Shown here: piece by piece, positions 24,587-34,800 of the stretch
Numbering within the stretch: the stretch's first letter is position 1
How the letters are laid out: the number at the start of each line of letters is the position of its first letter
Assembly (NCBI GenBank): GCA_965372405.1
Contig: CBDVCE010000035.1
Span: 1-50,954, forward strand
Source of the DNA: Sunxiuqinia sp965372405
GTDB lineage: Bacteria; Bacteroidota; Bacteroidia; Bacteroidales; Prolixibacteraceae
Reading direction: 5' to 3'
DNA length: 50,954 bases
Translations under genes and position numbers: made by a program
The notes under the pieces: model-generated
Told to the model about the DNA's origin: nothing
The model's input: only the letters and a program-made list of their open reading frames with translations
Database searches by the model: none

Positions 24587-26941
24587 ATGGCTGAAACAAT
24601 TACAGATATCATACCAAAAACTGACGAGATTATTGCTAAAAAGGGCAATACGAAAAAGGCCTTGATTCCAATTCTTCAGGCGATTCAGGATGAATTTAAC
24701 TACTTACCAGAAGAATCACTTCGCAGGCTAGCTGACACAACGGAAATTACCCCTGCTGACATCACTGGTGTGGCAAGTTTCTATCATCAATTTCGCATGA
24801 AACCAGTTGGCGAGCACATGGTGAAAATTTGTATTGGAACAGCTTGCCACGTTAAAGGTGCAACACAAGTTTACAATGCCTTTAAACGTCATTTTAATTT
24901 AAAAGAAGACAAACTAACCAACGAAAATGGTAAATATACCCTTGATAAGGTCTCATGTTTGGGTTGTTGCACATTGGCTCCTGTTGTTCAAATTGATGAT
25001 GTAACCTATGGACATGTGACAACCGATATGGTTGAAACGGTACTTCATGATTTTGAAAGCCAGATTGGGAAAACAGGAAAGAAAAAGCATTTTAGAAAAG
25101 GAAATGAATCCGAGTTTCAAGGCGAAATTCGAATCGGACTGGGATCTTGTTGTGTTGCCAGCGGTAGTGAAGATGTTAAAAAAGAAATTGAAGAATCAGT
25201 AGTTGGAACAGGAATAAATGTTCAGCTAAAACACGTTGGATGTGTGGGAATGTGTCATCAGGTTCCTTTGGTTGAAGTGATTGATGGAAACAAACAAAGC
25301 AAGCTGTACGCCAAAGTAAAACCTCAGGAAGTACGGCAAATTATTGATACGCATTTTAAACCTGACAGTCTATTTAAACGAGTTGCGAATAAAGCTTACA
25401 ATCTACTTGAGAAAGTTCAGACTGATGAAGTTTGGGAACCGGTAGAACGCTATTCTATTGATGTTCGGGATGAAATGGTTTCTAACTTTCTTGATCGCCA
25501 GGTACCTATCGCTACTGAACACAGAGGAATTATAAATCCTTTGGATATTGAAGAATACAAAAGCAAGGGTGGTTTTCGGGCTTTGGTAAAAGCGTTGAAG
25601 ATGGATGATGATCAAATCATTCAAACGGTGAAGAAAAGTGGACTTCGTGGTCGGGGTGGTGCTGGTTTTCAGACTGGTGTAAAATGGGAATTGGTGAAGA
25701 GTGAAAAAGGTGAACGAAAATATTTAATTTGCAATGGCGATGAAGGTGATCCCGGTGCTTTTATGGATCGCATGCTTCTGGAGTCTTATCCATATCGTGT
25801 AATTGAAGGAATGCTTATTGCTGCTAAAGCTGTTCAAGCCGATGAAGGTTATTTCTACATTCGAGCCGAATATCCATTGGCAGTGACCCGGATTCGTCAG
25901 GCATTAGTTAACTGTAGAGAGCAAAACCTGCTTGGAAGTAATATTATGGGTTCAGATTTTAGTTTCGATCTTCAAATTTATGAAGGAGCAGGTGCATTCG
26001 TCTGTGGTGAAGAAACTGCATTGATTGCATCCATTGAAGGGAATCGTGGTTTTCCAAAGGTTCGCCCTCCATTTCCTGCAAAAAAAGGACTTTGGGGACA
26101 ACCAACATTAATCAACAATACTGAAACGTTCTCCATGATTTCTTACATTTTCAGAAATGGAGAAGATCATTTTAATAAGATTGGAACGGATAATTCCAAA
26201 GGAACAAAAGTATTCTCGCTTGCCGGAAAAATTAATCGTGGCGGTTTGATCGAAGTCCCTATGGGAATTACCATCCGGGAAATTGTTGAAGAAATTGGTG
26301 GTGGCGTTCAGAATGGAAAGAAGTTTAAAGCAGTACAAGTTGGAGGTCCATCCGGAGGTTGTATTCCCGCTGCTTTGTATGATACCCCAATTGATTATCA
26401 ATCGCTTATTGAAGTTGGTGCAATGATGGGATCTGGAGGGTTGGTTGTTCTTGATGAAACCGACTGTATGGTAGATATTGCCAGGTATTTTTTGTCGTTT
26501 ACACAGGATGAATCGTGTGGAAAATGCACCTTTTGCCGGATTGGAACAAAACGAATGCTGGATATACTAAATCGAATCACAGAAGGCAAAGGCAACAAAA
26601 AAGATTTGGAAGAATTGAAATATCTGGCAGACTGGACTCAAAAAGGAAGTCTTTGTAATTTGGGAAAATCAGCTCCTAATCCAATTCTCACTACACTTCA
26701 ATATTTTCTTGAAGAATATGAAGCACATATTGAAGGACGTTGCCCGGCAGGAAAATGTACTGGGTTAATTCAATATTCAATAAACGATGAATGTATTGGC
26801 TGCACCAAATGTGCACAAAAATGCCCGGTAGATGCCATTAAATTTGAGCCACATAAAAAACACGAAATTAATACTGAACTATGTATCAAATGTGATGCAT
26901 GCCGACAGGTTTGCCCGGTTAATGCGGTGGAGGTGAAATAA
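24587..26941 (+). CDS. NuoE-NuoF fusion: NADH-oxidising flavin/iron-sulfur subunit
   Basis: Cytosolic, 784 aa. Domains in order: NuoE-like [2Fe-2S] thioredoxin fold (~1-150, CIGTACHVKG and CLGCCTLAP); a second thioredoxin-like Fe-S domain (~180-260, GSCCVASG and GCVGMC), as at the N-terminus of HydB/HndC; NuoF core with NADH/FMN site GLRGRGGAGF (~350) and NGDEGDPGAFMDR; SLBB region; [4Fe-4S] site ESCGKCTFCRIGT (~641) with SLCNLGKSAPNP; and a C-terminal two-cluster ferredoxin (CIGCTKCAQKCPVDA, CIKCDACRQVCPVNA). Thus HydC- and HydB-type subunits are one chain. It should oxidise NADH, or reduce NAD, and pass electrons to the next gene's product. No other complex I genes are present. ATG 24587 is preferred to a TTG inside the previous gene. 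Confidence 0.9.
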   Translation: MAETITDIIPKTDEIIAKKGNTKKALIPILQAIQDEFNYLPEESLRRLADTTEITPADITGVASFYHQFRMKPVGEHMVKICIGTACHVKGATQVYNAFKRHFNLKEDKLTNENGKYTLDKVSCLGCCTLAPVVQIDDVTYGHVTTDMVETVLHDFESQIGKTGKKKHFRKGNESEFQGEIRIGLGSCCVASGSEDVKKEIEESVVGTGINVQLKHVGCVGMCHQVPLVEVIDGNKQSKLYAKVKPQEVRQIIDTHFKPDSLFKRVANKAYNLLEKVQTDEVWEPVERYSIDVRDEMVSNFLDRQVPIATEHRGIINPLDIEEYKSKGGFRALVKALKMDDDQIIQTVKKSGLRGRGGAGFQTGVKWELVKSEKGERKYLICNGDEGDPGAFMDRMLLESYPYRVIEGMLIAAKAVQADEGYFYIRAEYPLAVTRIRQALVNCREQNLLGSNIMGSDFSFDLQIYEGAGAFVCGEETALIASIEGNRGFPKVRPPFPAKKGLWGQPTLINNTETFSMISYIFRNGEDHFNKIGTDNSKGTKVFSLAGKINRGGLIEVPMGITIREIVEEIGGGVQNGKKFKAVQVGGPSGGCIPAALYDTPIDYQSLIEVGAMMGSGGLVVLDETDCMVDIARYFLSFTQDESCGKCTFCRIGTKRMLDILNRITEGKGNKKDLEELKYLADWTQKGSLCNLGKSAPNPILTTLQYFLEEYEAHIEGRCPAGKCTGLIQYSINDECIGCTKCAQKCPVDAIKFEPHKKHEINTELCIKCDACRQVCPVNAVEVK

Positions 26942-26951
26942 AAAGGTAGAT

Positions 26952-27013
26952 GTCATGCCGAACTTGTTTCGGCATCTCAATTGACACAGATCCTGAAACA
27001 AGTTCAGGATGAC
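26952..27013. repeat. Two inverted copies of a 26-bp palindromic repeat inside the operon
   Basis: Copy A (26952-26977) and copy B (26988-27013, opposite orientation) lie 10 bp apart in the 87-bp gap. Each forms an 8-bp stem (ATGCCGAA/TTCGGCAT in A, ATCCTGAA/TTCAGGAT in B) around a short loop. Aligned in the same orientation they differ at four positions, which change as base pairs and keep the stem. A third copy is at 28603. They are REP-like, and may act as attenuators or mRNA stabilisers. Confidence 0.8.
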
Positions 27014-27028
27014 GATAAAAAAGGACAG

Positions 27029-28594
27029 ATGATCAAACTTAAAATAAATAGCAAACTCATTGAAGTTCCAGAAGGAACAAGCATTCTAAAAGCTGCTGAA
27101 AAACTTGGACTTGAAATTCCAACCATGTGCCATTTGGAAGGGACTGAGCATTTTACATCCTGTATGGTTTGTTTGGTGAAGGATGAAAAGAACGGAAAGC
27201 TATTGCCTTCCTGTTCAGTTCCAGCAGCTGAAGGAATGGAATTAGTAACCAACGATGAAGTCTGTATCGAATCTCGTAAAGCTGCACTTGAATTATTACT
27301 AAGCGAGCATGTTGGCGATTGTGAAGCTCCATGTCAGGTAATTTGTCCGGCTCATATGAATATTCCATTAATGAACCGTTTAATAGCTACTGGTAATTTT
27401 GAAAAAGCCATTGAAGTGGTTAAAAGAGACATTGCCCTGCCGGCCATATTGGGACGCATCTGCCCTGCACCGTGCGAAGCGGGCTGCCGTCGCAAACAAG
27501 TGGACAAACCTGTTTCAATTTGCATACTAAAAGGTTTTGTGGCCGATGAAGAACTTTTAAAAAATAAACAGGAGCCATCTGTTCCTAAAACAGATAAGAA
27601 GATTGCCATTATTGGAGCAGGACCTGCTGGATTGGCTGCAGCATTCTATCTTAATAAGCTTGGCCATTCTGTAAGTATTTTCGAGAAAAATGAAAAAGCT
27701 GGCGGTGATATTTTAAAAATCGAAAAAAATATACTTCCCGAAGAAGTGATGAAAGCAGAAATTAATTCGATCTTAAATTCGGATATTGAATTAAACTTCA
27801 ATTCAGAAATTGATACTGACAAATTCAATAAACTAAAAATGGAGTTTAATGCAGTAATCATAGCTACTGGAAATAATCCTAAACTTGCAGAAGAATGGGG
27901 ATTACAAACCAGTACAAATGGAATTCAAATAAATAAAGAAACTTACCAAACTTCCGATGAAAAGGTATTTGCTGTTGGGAATGCGTTGCGATCATCAAAA
28001 TTGGCTGTGCGTTCAGTTGGACAGGGGAAAGAGTTGGCTTTCATTTTAGATGACTTGTTTCGAACAAAAGAATTAGGCGGATTGCACAAACGGTTCAATT
28101 CGAGATTTGGCAAGTTACGTCAGCCAGAATTTGCTGAATACCTGAAAGAATCAAACGAAACGAATAGACATCAACCCAAAAACGGAAAAGCAAAGGGGTT
28201 TACTAAAGAAGAAGCAATTGCTGAAGCTACCCGTTGCTTGCACTGCGACTGTAGAAATCTGGAAAGTTGTCAGTTGCGCAATCTATCTGATGAGTTTGGT
28301 GCCGTTCAAAAACGCTTTCAATATGATGAACGACTTTCAGTTCAAAAGAACGTTTCACCACAAAACATCATTTTTGAACCTTCAAAGTGTATCAAATGTG
28401 GAATTTGTGTACGAATAACCCAACAATATCAGGAAACCTTTGGTTTTAGTTTTATTGGCCGTGGATTTGATGTGCGGATTGGGGTTCCATTTAATGAAAG
28501 CATTGAAAAAGGGTTGGAGAAAACAGCAGCATTGGTAGCCGAGAAGTGTCCTACAGGTGCGCTGGCAAAAACTGATTCTGAAGAACAATTATAA
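27029..28594 (+). CDS. Fer2/Fe-S/FAD electron-transfer protein, GltD/NfnB-like but without a visible NADPH domain
   Basis: Cytosolic, 521 aa. Residues 1-~80 are a [2Fe-2S] ferredoxin domain (C34, C45, C48, C62) like the N-terminus of NuoG/HydA. Then comes the GltD-type double-cluster helical domain (CEAPCQVICPAHMNIP, ICPAPCEAGCRR) and an FAD Rossmann fold (IAIIGAGPAGLAAAF, ~193-207; AVIIATGNN). GltD and NfnB normally have a ~140-residue NADPH domain with GGGNxAMD here; this protein has only about 40 residues before the closing FAD motif VFAVGNALRSS. The C-terminus has more cysteines (CLHCDC, CIKCGIC, CPTGAL). With the NuoEF fusion it resembles Sporomusa-type Nfn (Stn) or HydABC-like complexes. 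ATG 27029 is chosen, since the earlier TTG lies in a repeat. Confidence 0.82.
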   Translation: MIKLKINSKLIEVPEGTSILKAAEKLGLEIPTMCHLEGTEHFTSCMVCLVKDEKNGKLLPSCSVPAAEGMELVTNDEVCIESRKAALELLLSEHVGDCEAPCQVICPAHMNIPLMNRLIATGNFEKAIEVVKRDIALPAILGRICPAPCEAGCRRKQVDKPVSICILKGFVADEELLKNKQEPSVPKTDKKIAIIGAGPAGLAAAFYLNKLGHSVSIFEKNEKAGGDILKIEKNILPEEVMKAEINSILNSDIELNFNSEIDTDKFNKLKMEFNAVIIATGNNPKLAEEWGLQTSTNGIQINKETYQTSDEKVFAVGNALRSSKLAVRSVGQGKELAFILDDLFRTKELGGLHKRFNSRFGKLRQPEFAEYLKESNETNRHQPKNGKAKGFTKEEAIAEATRCLHCDCRNLESCQLRNLSDEFGAVQKRFQYDERLSVQKNVSPQNIIFEPSKCIKCGICVRITQQYQETFGFSFIGRGFDVRIGVPFNESIEKGLEKTAALVAEKCPTGALAKTDSEEQL

Positions 28595-28602
28595 CAAATC
28601 TC

Positions 28603-28628
28603 GTCATCCCGAACTTGATTCGGGATCT
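28603..28628. repeat. Third copy of the 26-bp palindromic repeat
   Basis: Same family as the pair at 26952-27013, here with stem ATCCCGAA/TTCGGGAT and a 5-nt loop. It lies between the FAD protein gene and the next propeller gene. Its TTG triplet creates a spurious upstream start for the following gene. Confidence 0.8.
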
Positions 28629-28647
28629 GTATATTTTAGGGAAAGAA

Positions 28648-29757
28648 ATGATGAAAAAAATATCAACAATAGTACTTCTGTTTTTTATCACCTTCAATTT
28701 TTTGATGGCGCAAAGTGACTGGCCAATCTTTCGCGGTGATCGCCAATTGACAGCTTCGTCAGACATGAAACTTCCCGAAAATTTGACTTTGTTATTTTCT
28801 TTTCAAACAGATGATGATATAAAATCTTCACCTGTAGTTAAAGATGAAACAATCTTTTGTGGATCAACAGATGGCAACTTTTACGCAATTGATTTTGACG
28901 GAAAACTTAAATGGAAATTCAATGCTAAAAATGCAATTGAAGCTCCTTCAGTAATAATTGATGATGCCGTGATTTTTGGAACTTTGGATGGCGATTTGGT
29001 TGCCTTAAATTCTAAAACGGGAGATTCTATTTGGACATACAAGTCAGATAATCAAATTATTGGTTCAGCAAATTGGTCAGAAGTAAAAGGGATAAAAATT
29101 GTGGCAGTAGGAAGCTATGACTATTATCTACACGGAGTGAATATCAAAAATGGAAAGAATTTGTGGAAATACGAATCTGACAACTTCATTAATGGTGCTC
29201 CAGCTCTATACAATAATGCGGCGGTTTTTGGTGGTTGCGATGGTTTTTTGCATTTAGTTGATTTGGAAACAGGTAAACTCATTCGAAAAATTGATGTACA
29301 AACCTATGTTGCATCATCACCCGCAATTGCTGAGAATTTTGCTTATGTCGGCGATTATGAAGGCCGTTTCTTTTGTGTTGATTTGGAAGCTGGAAACATC
29401 GTTTGGACCTATGACAATGTAGATAAGAATTTACCATTTATTGCTTCTCCTGCCATTTCAAAAGATTTTATAGTTATTGGGAATGATGATCGTAACTTAT
29501 ATTGTTTAAATCGAAAATCAGGTGAGCTTGTTTGGAAAAAAAGGTTGAGTAACCGAATTAATTCATCATCTGTTATTGCAGATGACAAAATAGTAACGGC
29601 AACTATGGATGGTATGTTATTCATTAACAAATTGGAAAACGGAGAGGAACTCTGGAAATACGAAATTGGCAGTCAAATTGTAAGTTCTCCAGCATTGTAT
29701 GATGGGAAAATAATAGTAGGAGCAAACGATGGACGCATTTATGTGTTTGGAGAATAA
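28648..29757 (+). CDS. Secreted PQQ-like (BamB-type) beta-propeller protein
   Basis: The 369-aa product starts at a double ATG (MMKKIS) and has a signal peptide ending FLMAQ, then SDWPIFRGDRQLTASSDMKL. The blades are very regular and shorter than in the other propellers: NFYAIDFDGKLKWKF, DLVALNSKTGDSIWTY, FLHLVDLETGKLIRKI, RFFCVDLEAGNIVWTY, NLYCLNRKSGELVWKK, MLFINKLENGEELWKY and RIYVFGE. About seven to eight repeats give a complete propeller resembling BamB-like proteins. It is separated from the FAD-protein gene by a 53-bp gap containing a palindromic repeat. Role unknown; periplasmic location is expected. Confidence 0.83.
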   Translation: MMKKISTIVLLFFITFNFLMAQSDWPIFRGDRQLTASSDMKLPENLTLLFSFQTDDDIKSSPVVKDETIFCGSTDGNFYAIDFDGKLKWKFNAKNAIEAPSVIIDDAVIFGTLDGDLVALNSKTGDSIWTYKSDNQIIGSANWSEVKGIKIVAVGSYDYYLHGVNIKNGKNLWKYESDNFINGAPALYNNAAVFGGCDGFLHLVDLETGKLIRKIDVQTYVASSPAIAENFAYVGDYEGRFFCVDLEAGNIVWTYDNVDKNLPFIASPAISKDFIVIGNDDRNLYCLNRKSGELVWKKRLSNRINSSSVIADDKIVTATMDGMLFINKLENGEELWKYEIGSQIVSSPALYDGKIIVGANDGRIYVFGE

Positions 29758-29838
29758 ATAAAGGGTTGGACAGTTTCATGTTTTAAAGCTTGAAAGTTTA
29801 ACTATTTGGTTTTTGGTAATTGAAACTTGGAATTTAAT

Positions 29839-31131
29839 ATGAAAATAGCACACATTATACCCGGTTCGGGAGGAAGTTTTTACTGCGGCAATTGTTTGCG
29901 TGATAGCAAGTACATGAAAGCCCTTCAGAAATTAGGACAAGAGGTAATAAAAGTTCCTATGTATCTGCCTATTTTTGATGACGCACACGACCTGAACCAC
30001 GTCCCTGTTTTCTATGGTGCGGTCAATACTTATCTGAAACAGCGTTTCCCAATTTTTCGGCATATGCCAGCTTTTGTTGACAATTTTCTGGACTCAAAGA
30101 AAGTGCTGCACATGGCTGCTCAAAATGCAGGATCAACGCGTGCAAAAGGCTTGGAAGAAATGACGGTATCCATGCTTTTGGGTGAAGAAGGTTTGCAAAA
30201 ACAGGAATTGGAACGAATGGTAAGCTGGCTGAAAAATGAAGCCAAACCTGATCTGGTTCACTTGTCGAATGCATTATTGCTTGGACTTGCCCGAAGAATT
30301 AAACAAGAAATGGATATCCCCGTAGTTTGTTCGCTTCAGGATGAAGATGTATGGGTAGATGTGATGTCTGATAAATTCCGTGAAGAATCCTGGGAGTTGA
30401 TGACCAAACGAGGAAAAGAAATTGATGGGTTTATAGCAGTTAGTGATTATTACGCTGATGCGATGAAAGATCGGCTACAAATTGAGGATGGTAAACTTTT
30501 CAAAAATTATATTGGAGTAGATGCTGCTGATTATTCAGTTGTTCCGCTGGATGAAAAAGAACCAGTAATTGGATTCATTTCTAGAATGTGCGAAGAAAAT
30601 GGACTTGAAGTTTTGATTGATGCTTTCATTATTCTCAAAAAAGATGAAAAATTCAATAAAGTTAAATTGAAAATTACTGGTGGAAAAACAAACGATGATA
30701 CGACATTCATTAAAAACCAAAAAGAGAAGTTAGCCAAAGCTCAACTTGAAGATGATGTTTTTTGGGTAGAGGAATTTGAAGGTGAGGAACGCCAGAATTT
30801 CTTTGATTCTGTTTCACTTGTTTCAGTTCCTGTTTTAAATGGCGAGGCTTTTGGTTTGTATCAATTGGAAGCCCTGGCCTCTGGAATTCCTTTGGTACAG
30901 CCTGCACTAGGAGCTTTCCCTGAAGTAGTTGGGCATTCGGAGGGAGGAATTACTTATTCCCCAAACTCTCCCAAGGAATTATCAAATACACTAAAAAGCA
31001 TTATTTTAGACAAGGAAAAACTGAAAGAATACAGTGTAAAAGGTTTAGATGGAGTAAAAAAACATTTCGATGTTAATACGCAGGCAGAAAAGTTAGTAGA
31101 GATTTATCACGCCATCTCTCAAAATAAATAA
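29839..31131 (+). CDS. GT4-family glycosyltransferase
   Basis: A 430-aa cytosolic glycosyltransferase with a GT-B fold. The N-terminus MKIAHIIPGSGGSFYCGNCL has the donor/acceptor glycine loop and an unusual YCGNCLRD cysteine motif. The C-terminal half has VIGFISRMCEENGLEVLIDA (~residues 236-255) and the nucleotide-sugar site EAFGLYQLEALASGIPLVQP (~337-356) with the expected glutamates. The donor and acceptor are unknown. It lies 81 bp after the propeller gene and 2 bp before the ABC ATPase, so it forms a tight unit with the transporter. ATG 29839 is taken over the TTG at 29827. Confidence 0.87.
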   Translation: MKIAHIIPGSGGSFYCGNCLRDSKYMKALQKLGQEVIKVPMYLPIFDDAHDLNHVPVFYGAVNTYLKQRFPIFRHMPAFVDNFLDSKKVLHMAAQNAGSTRAKGLEEMTVSMLLGEEGLQKQELERMVSWLKNEAKPDLVHLSNALLLGLARRIKQEMDIPVVCSLQDEDVWVDVMSDKFREESWELMTKRGKEIDGFIAVSDYYADAMKDRLQIEDGKLFKNYIGVDAADYSVVPLDEKEPVIGFISRMCEENGLEVLIDAFIILKKDEKFNKVKLKITGGKTNDDTTFIKNQKEKLAKAQLEDDVFWVEEFEGEERQNFFDSVSLVSVPVLNGEAFGLYQLEALASGIPLVQPALGAFPEVVGHSEGGITYSPNSPKELSNTLKSIILDKEKLKEYSVKGLDGVKKHFDVNTQAEKLVEIYHAISQNK

Positions 31132-31133
31132 TC

Positions 31134-31811
31134 ATGTTGAAAGTAAAAGATATCAGTAAAACTTTCATTTCTGGTTCAGGTACAAAACGGATTATTCTGG
31201 ATGAACTGAATTTAGAACTTAATGCTGGGGAAAAAGTAGCTATTCTTGGTCCATCTGGTTCAGGCAAGACAACTTTGCTGAATTTAATCGGAACTTTAGA
31301 TCGACCTGATTCTGGAGAGATTCATTTAAATGATGAGCCCGTTTTTAAACAAAATGACAAAGAGCTGGCTGCATTTCGCAATAAATCCATCGGTTTTATT
31401 TTTCAGCTTCATCATCTACTTCCTCAACTCAGTTTAGTCGAAAATATACTTGTTCCGATTTTGGCTCAGCAATCAAAAATTAAAAAAGGACAATTGGCTT
31501 TTGCTGATCAATTAATTCAATCACTAGGTCTTGAAGAAGTTAAACATCAAAAGCCGAGTCAGCTATCTGGTGGTGAATGTCAACGAGCTGCAGTTGCGCG
31601 TGCGTTAATCAACCAGCCGAACTTATTGCTTGCCGATGAACCAACTGGTGCTTTGGATCAGAAAACATCCAATCAGCTTACAGAGCTTATTCTTCAACTA
31701 AACGAAACAAAAAATACGGCAATGATTGTGGTGACCCACTCCATGTCGTTGGCAAAAAAGATGGACAAAGTTTACCAACTCAGTAACGGAAAATTGATTG
31801 AAGCTAAATGA
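31134..31811 (+). CDS. ABC transporter ATP-binding protein (LolD/MacB type)
   Basis: A 225-aa ATPase with complete motifs: Walker A GPSGSGKTT (39-47), Q-loop FIFQ (Q91), signature LSGGE (144-148), Walker B LLLADEP (164-170) and the switch histidine in VVTHS. Overall similarity is to the LolD/MacB/FtsE class, which works with FtsX-fold permeases to extract lipoproteins, drive efflux or control cell-wall enzymes rather than to import solutes. It overlaps the permease start by 4 bp (ATGA), so the two are translationally coupled. Confidence 0.92.
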   Translation: MLKVKDISKTFISGSGTKRIILDELNLELNAGEKVAILGPSGSGKTTLLNLIGTLDRPDSGEIHLNDEPVFKQNDKELAAFRNKSIGFIFQLHHLLPQLSLVENILVPILAQQSKIKKGQLAFADQLIQSLGLEEVKHQKPSQLSGGECQRAAVARALINQPNLLLADEPTGALDQKTSNQLTELILQLNETKNTAMIVVTHSMSLAKKMDKVYQLSNGKLIEAK

Positions 31812-34800
31812 ACCTTCTCCGCTATACCATACAATCTTTCAAACACTACTTTAGACTAAATTTGGCGGTCATTTTGGGCGTTGCTCTCAGTACTGCCATT
31901 CTTCTGGGGGCTTTTGTTATTGGAGACTCCGTACAACACAACTTACAGAAGATCACCCTTGACCGTCTGGGCAAAACCGATTTTGTTATTACTTCAGGTG
32001 AACGACTTTTTAGAGCAAAATTATCCGATGATCTGAATAATAAAGGCCTGCAAACAAGTTCAATTTTGCGAGCAAATGGAATGGCCATCTTAAATGGCGG
32101 TGAAGCTCGGGCAAACCAACTTCAGGTTTGGGGAGTTGATCAAACATTTAATGATTTTGCAAAAACAGACAGTCTCTATTTCCTCCAAGAAAACGAAGCA
32201 GTCATCAACGAACAATTAGCAACTATTTTAGGAGTAAAAATTGGTCAGGAACTTTTAATACGAGTAAATAAGCTGAGTACTTTTCCATCAAATACACCTT
32301 TTGTTTCGGCTGAAGAAAACAGCATTTCGTTCAGAGTGAAAATTAAAGCTATTGCCAATGTTGAGCAAACAGGGAATTTTAATTTACAAAATATTCAATC
32401 ATCACCTAAAAATATTTTTCTTTCTAAAGAATGGATGAATAAACAATTGGAATTAAATAACAAAGCCAATTTAATCCTTATCAGCTCTGAAAAATCTAAT
32501 GAAAATCAAATTCTCAAGCACCTCCAGAATAGTTGGAAATTGGAAGACATCAACCTGAAAATTAGAAAAGATGAAGTACTTGTATTTTCTGAAATTATAT
32601 CAGATCGAGTTTTCATTGAACCTGAAATTGAACAGTTTGCTAAGAATGAATTAACGGGCAGTTATCCTGTTCTTACCTACTTTGTGAATCAATTTGAGAA
32701 CAAAGAAAATACAACCCCTTATTCATTTGTCTCAGGTATTTCCAATGAAGATTTTGATATAAATGAAAATGAACTAGTCATTAATCAATGGATGGCTGAT
32801 GATTTAAATGCTCAAGTTGGCGACAGCATTTTGCTTGACTATTTTATTGTTGGTCCACTTCGTCAATTAGAAGAGAAAAGCAACCAATTCATCGTTAAAG
32901 ACATTGTGGAAATTGAAGGAAAATGGAATGATCCTCTATTAATGCCTGAGATTCCAGGCATGTCTGATGCTGGACATTGCCGAGATTGGGAAACAGGTGT
33001 TCCCGTAAATTTGGCTTCAATTCGGCAAAAAGATGAAGATTACTGGAATAACTACAAAGGCACTCCCAAAGCTTTTATAAATCTTGAAACTGCGAAGAAA
33101 CTGTGGCAAAATCGTTTTGGCGGATCAACTGCTATTCGTTTTAACACACTTGAAACCTCTACAATTGAAAAGAAATTGTTAGCTGGACTTTCCCCAACTA
33201 CTGTTGGATTTCAAATAACAGCTGCAAAAAAAGACGGTCTTAAAGCTGCAAACGGAGGTGTTGATTTTGGCGAACTATTTATCGGGCTCAGCTTTTTTGT
33301 ATTGTTTGCCGCACTACTTCTAGCTTATCTAATGTTTAAGCTCTATCTAAATTATCGCAAAACAGAAGTCACCACTCTACAAGCCATTGGTTTTCCTACT
33401 AAAAAGATTCGAAAACTTATTCTTTCTGAATCGGCTTTTCTCATTTTTTTTGGAGTACTGATTGGCATACCAATAGGACTAGCATACAATAGTTTGATTT
33501 TAAAAGCGATCAATACCATCTGGTTTGAAATCGTCCAAACATCAATGGTTGAGACTCATATTACTTTGGCCGCAATTACAAACGCGCTTTTAACAATTTC
33601 AATTTTATCACTAATTACGATATGGTTAGTACTAAGAAAATTCACTAAGCGTATTGAAAAACAACAAAAAGTAGTCACAAGAAAACGATTACTTTTCAAT
33701 TTAATTCCCGGTTTAGTTTTACTCATCGGGTCAATTTCGATCTTAATTCCACTTCTTTCCAAAAATTCGGAAGTTGATCCGAAGCTATTTTTTATAGCTG
33801 GCTTTGGACTATTACCCGCTTTTATACTGCTCCTAAATTCAATTTTTATCTCAAAAAGTAATTCTCAAAACAAGTTAAACTCATTAAGCAGATTTATTTT
33901 CAACCGGCTTTATTATAATCGTAAAAAAGCAATTTTGCTTATCAGCTTTTTATCAATCGGAATCTTTCTGGTGCTTTCAACAGGATTAAATAGGAAAGAC
34001 CTCTCTAAGAATGCTGATCAGGCATCCTCAGGTACTGGTGGATATGATTACTTTGCAGAAACTAGCCTGCCTGTGCTAGTTGATTTAAACTCTGAAGAAG
34101 GTCAATTTGAATTTGGATTGGAAGATAAAAAGTTTGAATTTATTCAGTTTAGAACATTGTCTGGAGATGATGCAAGTTGTCTCAACTTAAACAGGGTAAG
34201 TCGCCCTCGTCTACTTGGATTTGATCCAGCTGATTTTGATAGAAGACAAGCTTTTACTTTTGCTACTCACACAACTGAATTAAATTCAAATCATCTCTGG
34301 CTTTCTCTAAATGAAACACTTGATGATGGTACAATACCTGCTATTGCTGACCAAACAGTTATTAAATGGGGACTTGGAAAATCAGTTGGCGATACTCTCA
34401 TTTACAAAAATGAAATGGGAGATCAAGTCGTATTGAAACTTATTGGAGGTCTTGCTAATTCAGTATTCCAGGGAAATGTTATTATTTCTGAGGAAAATTT
34501 CATCAACCACTTTCCATCAGTTAGTGGTTCACAGGTTTTTCTAATTTCGGGTAAAGACAATGAAAAGGTACTTCAGTCATCAATGAGAAATTATGGATTA
34601 GAAATTGAACCAGCCAAAGATCGTTTAATGAAGTTCTACCAGATTGAAAATACTTACCTCAACATCTATTTGCAACTGGGTGCATTAGGGCTATTGATTG
34701 GAACAATTGGTTTGGGAATTGTGATCTACCGAAGTTTAATGGAACAACGTTCAGAACTTGCAATTTTAAGAGCAAGTGGCTATCCTAAAAAGCGTTTATT

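Noticed and set aside
26981..27028. Upstream TTG start for the FAD protein
   Set aside because: The added 16 residues are translated palindromic-repeat DNA, and the ATG at 27029 is preceded by an AGGA-like ribosome site.
24587..28594. Complex I or HydABC hydrogenase
   Set aside because: No membrane Nuo subunits are present, and neither protein has H-cluster cysteine motifs.
28615..28647. Upstream TTG start for the last propeller
   Set aside because: The TTG lies in the third palindromic repeat; the double ATG at 28648 gives a proper signal peptide.
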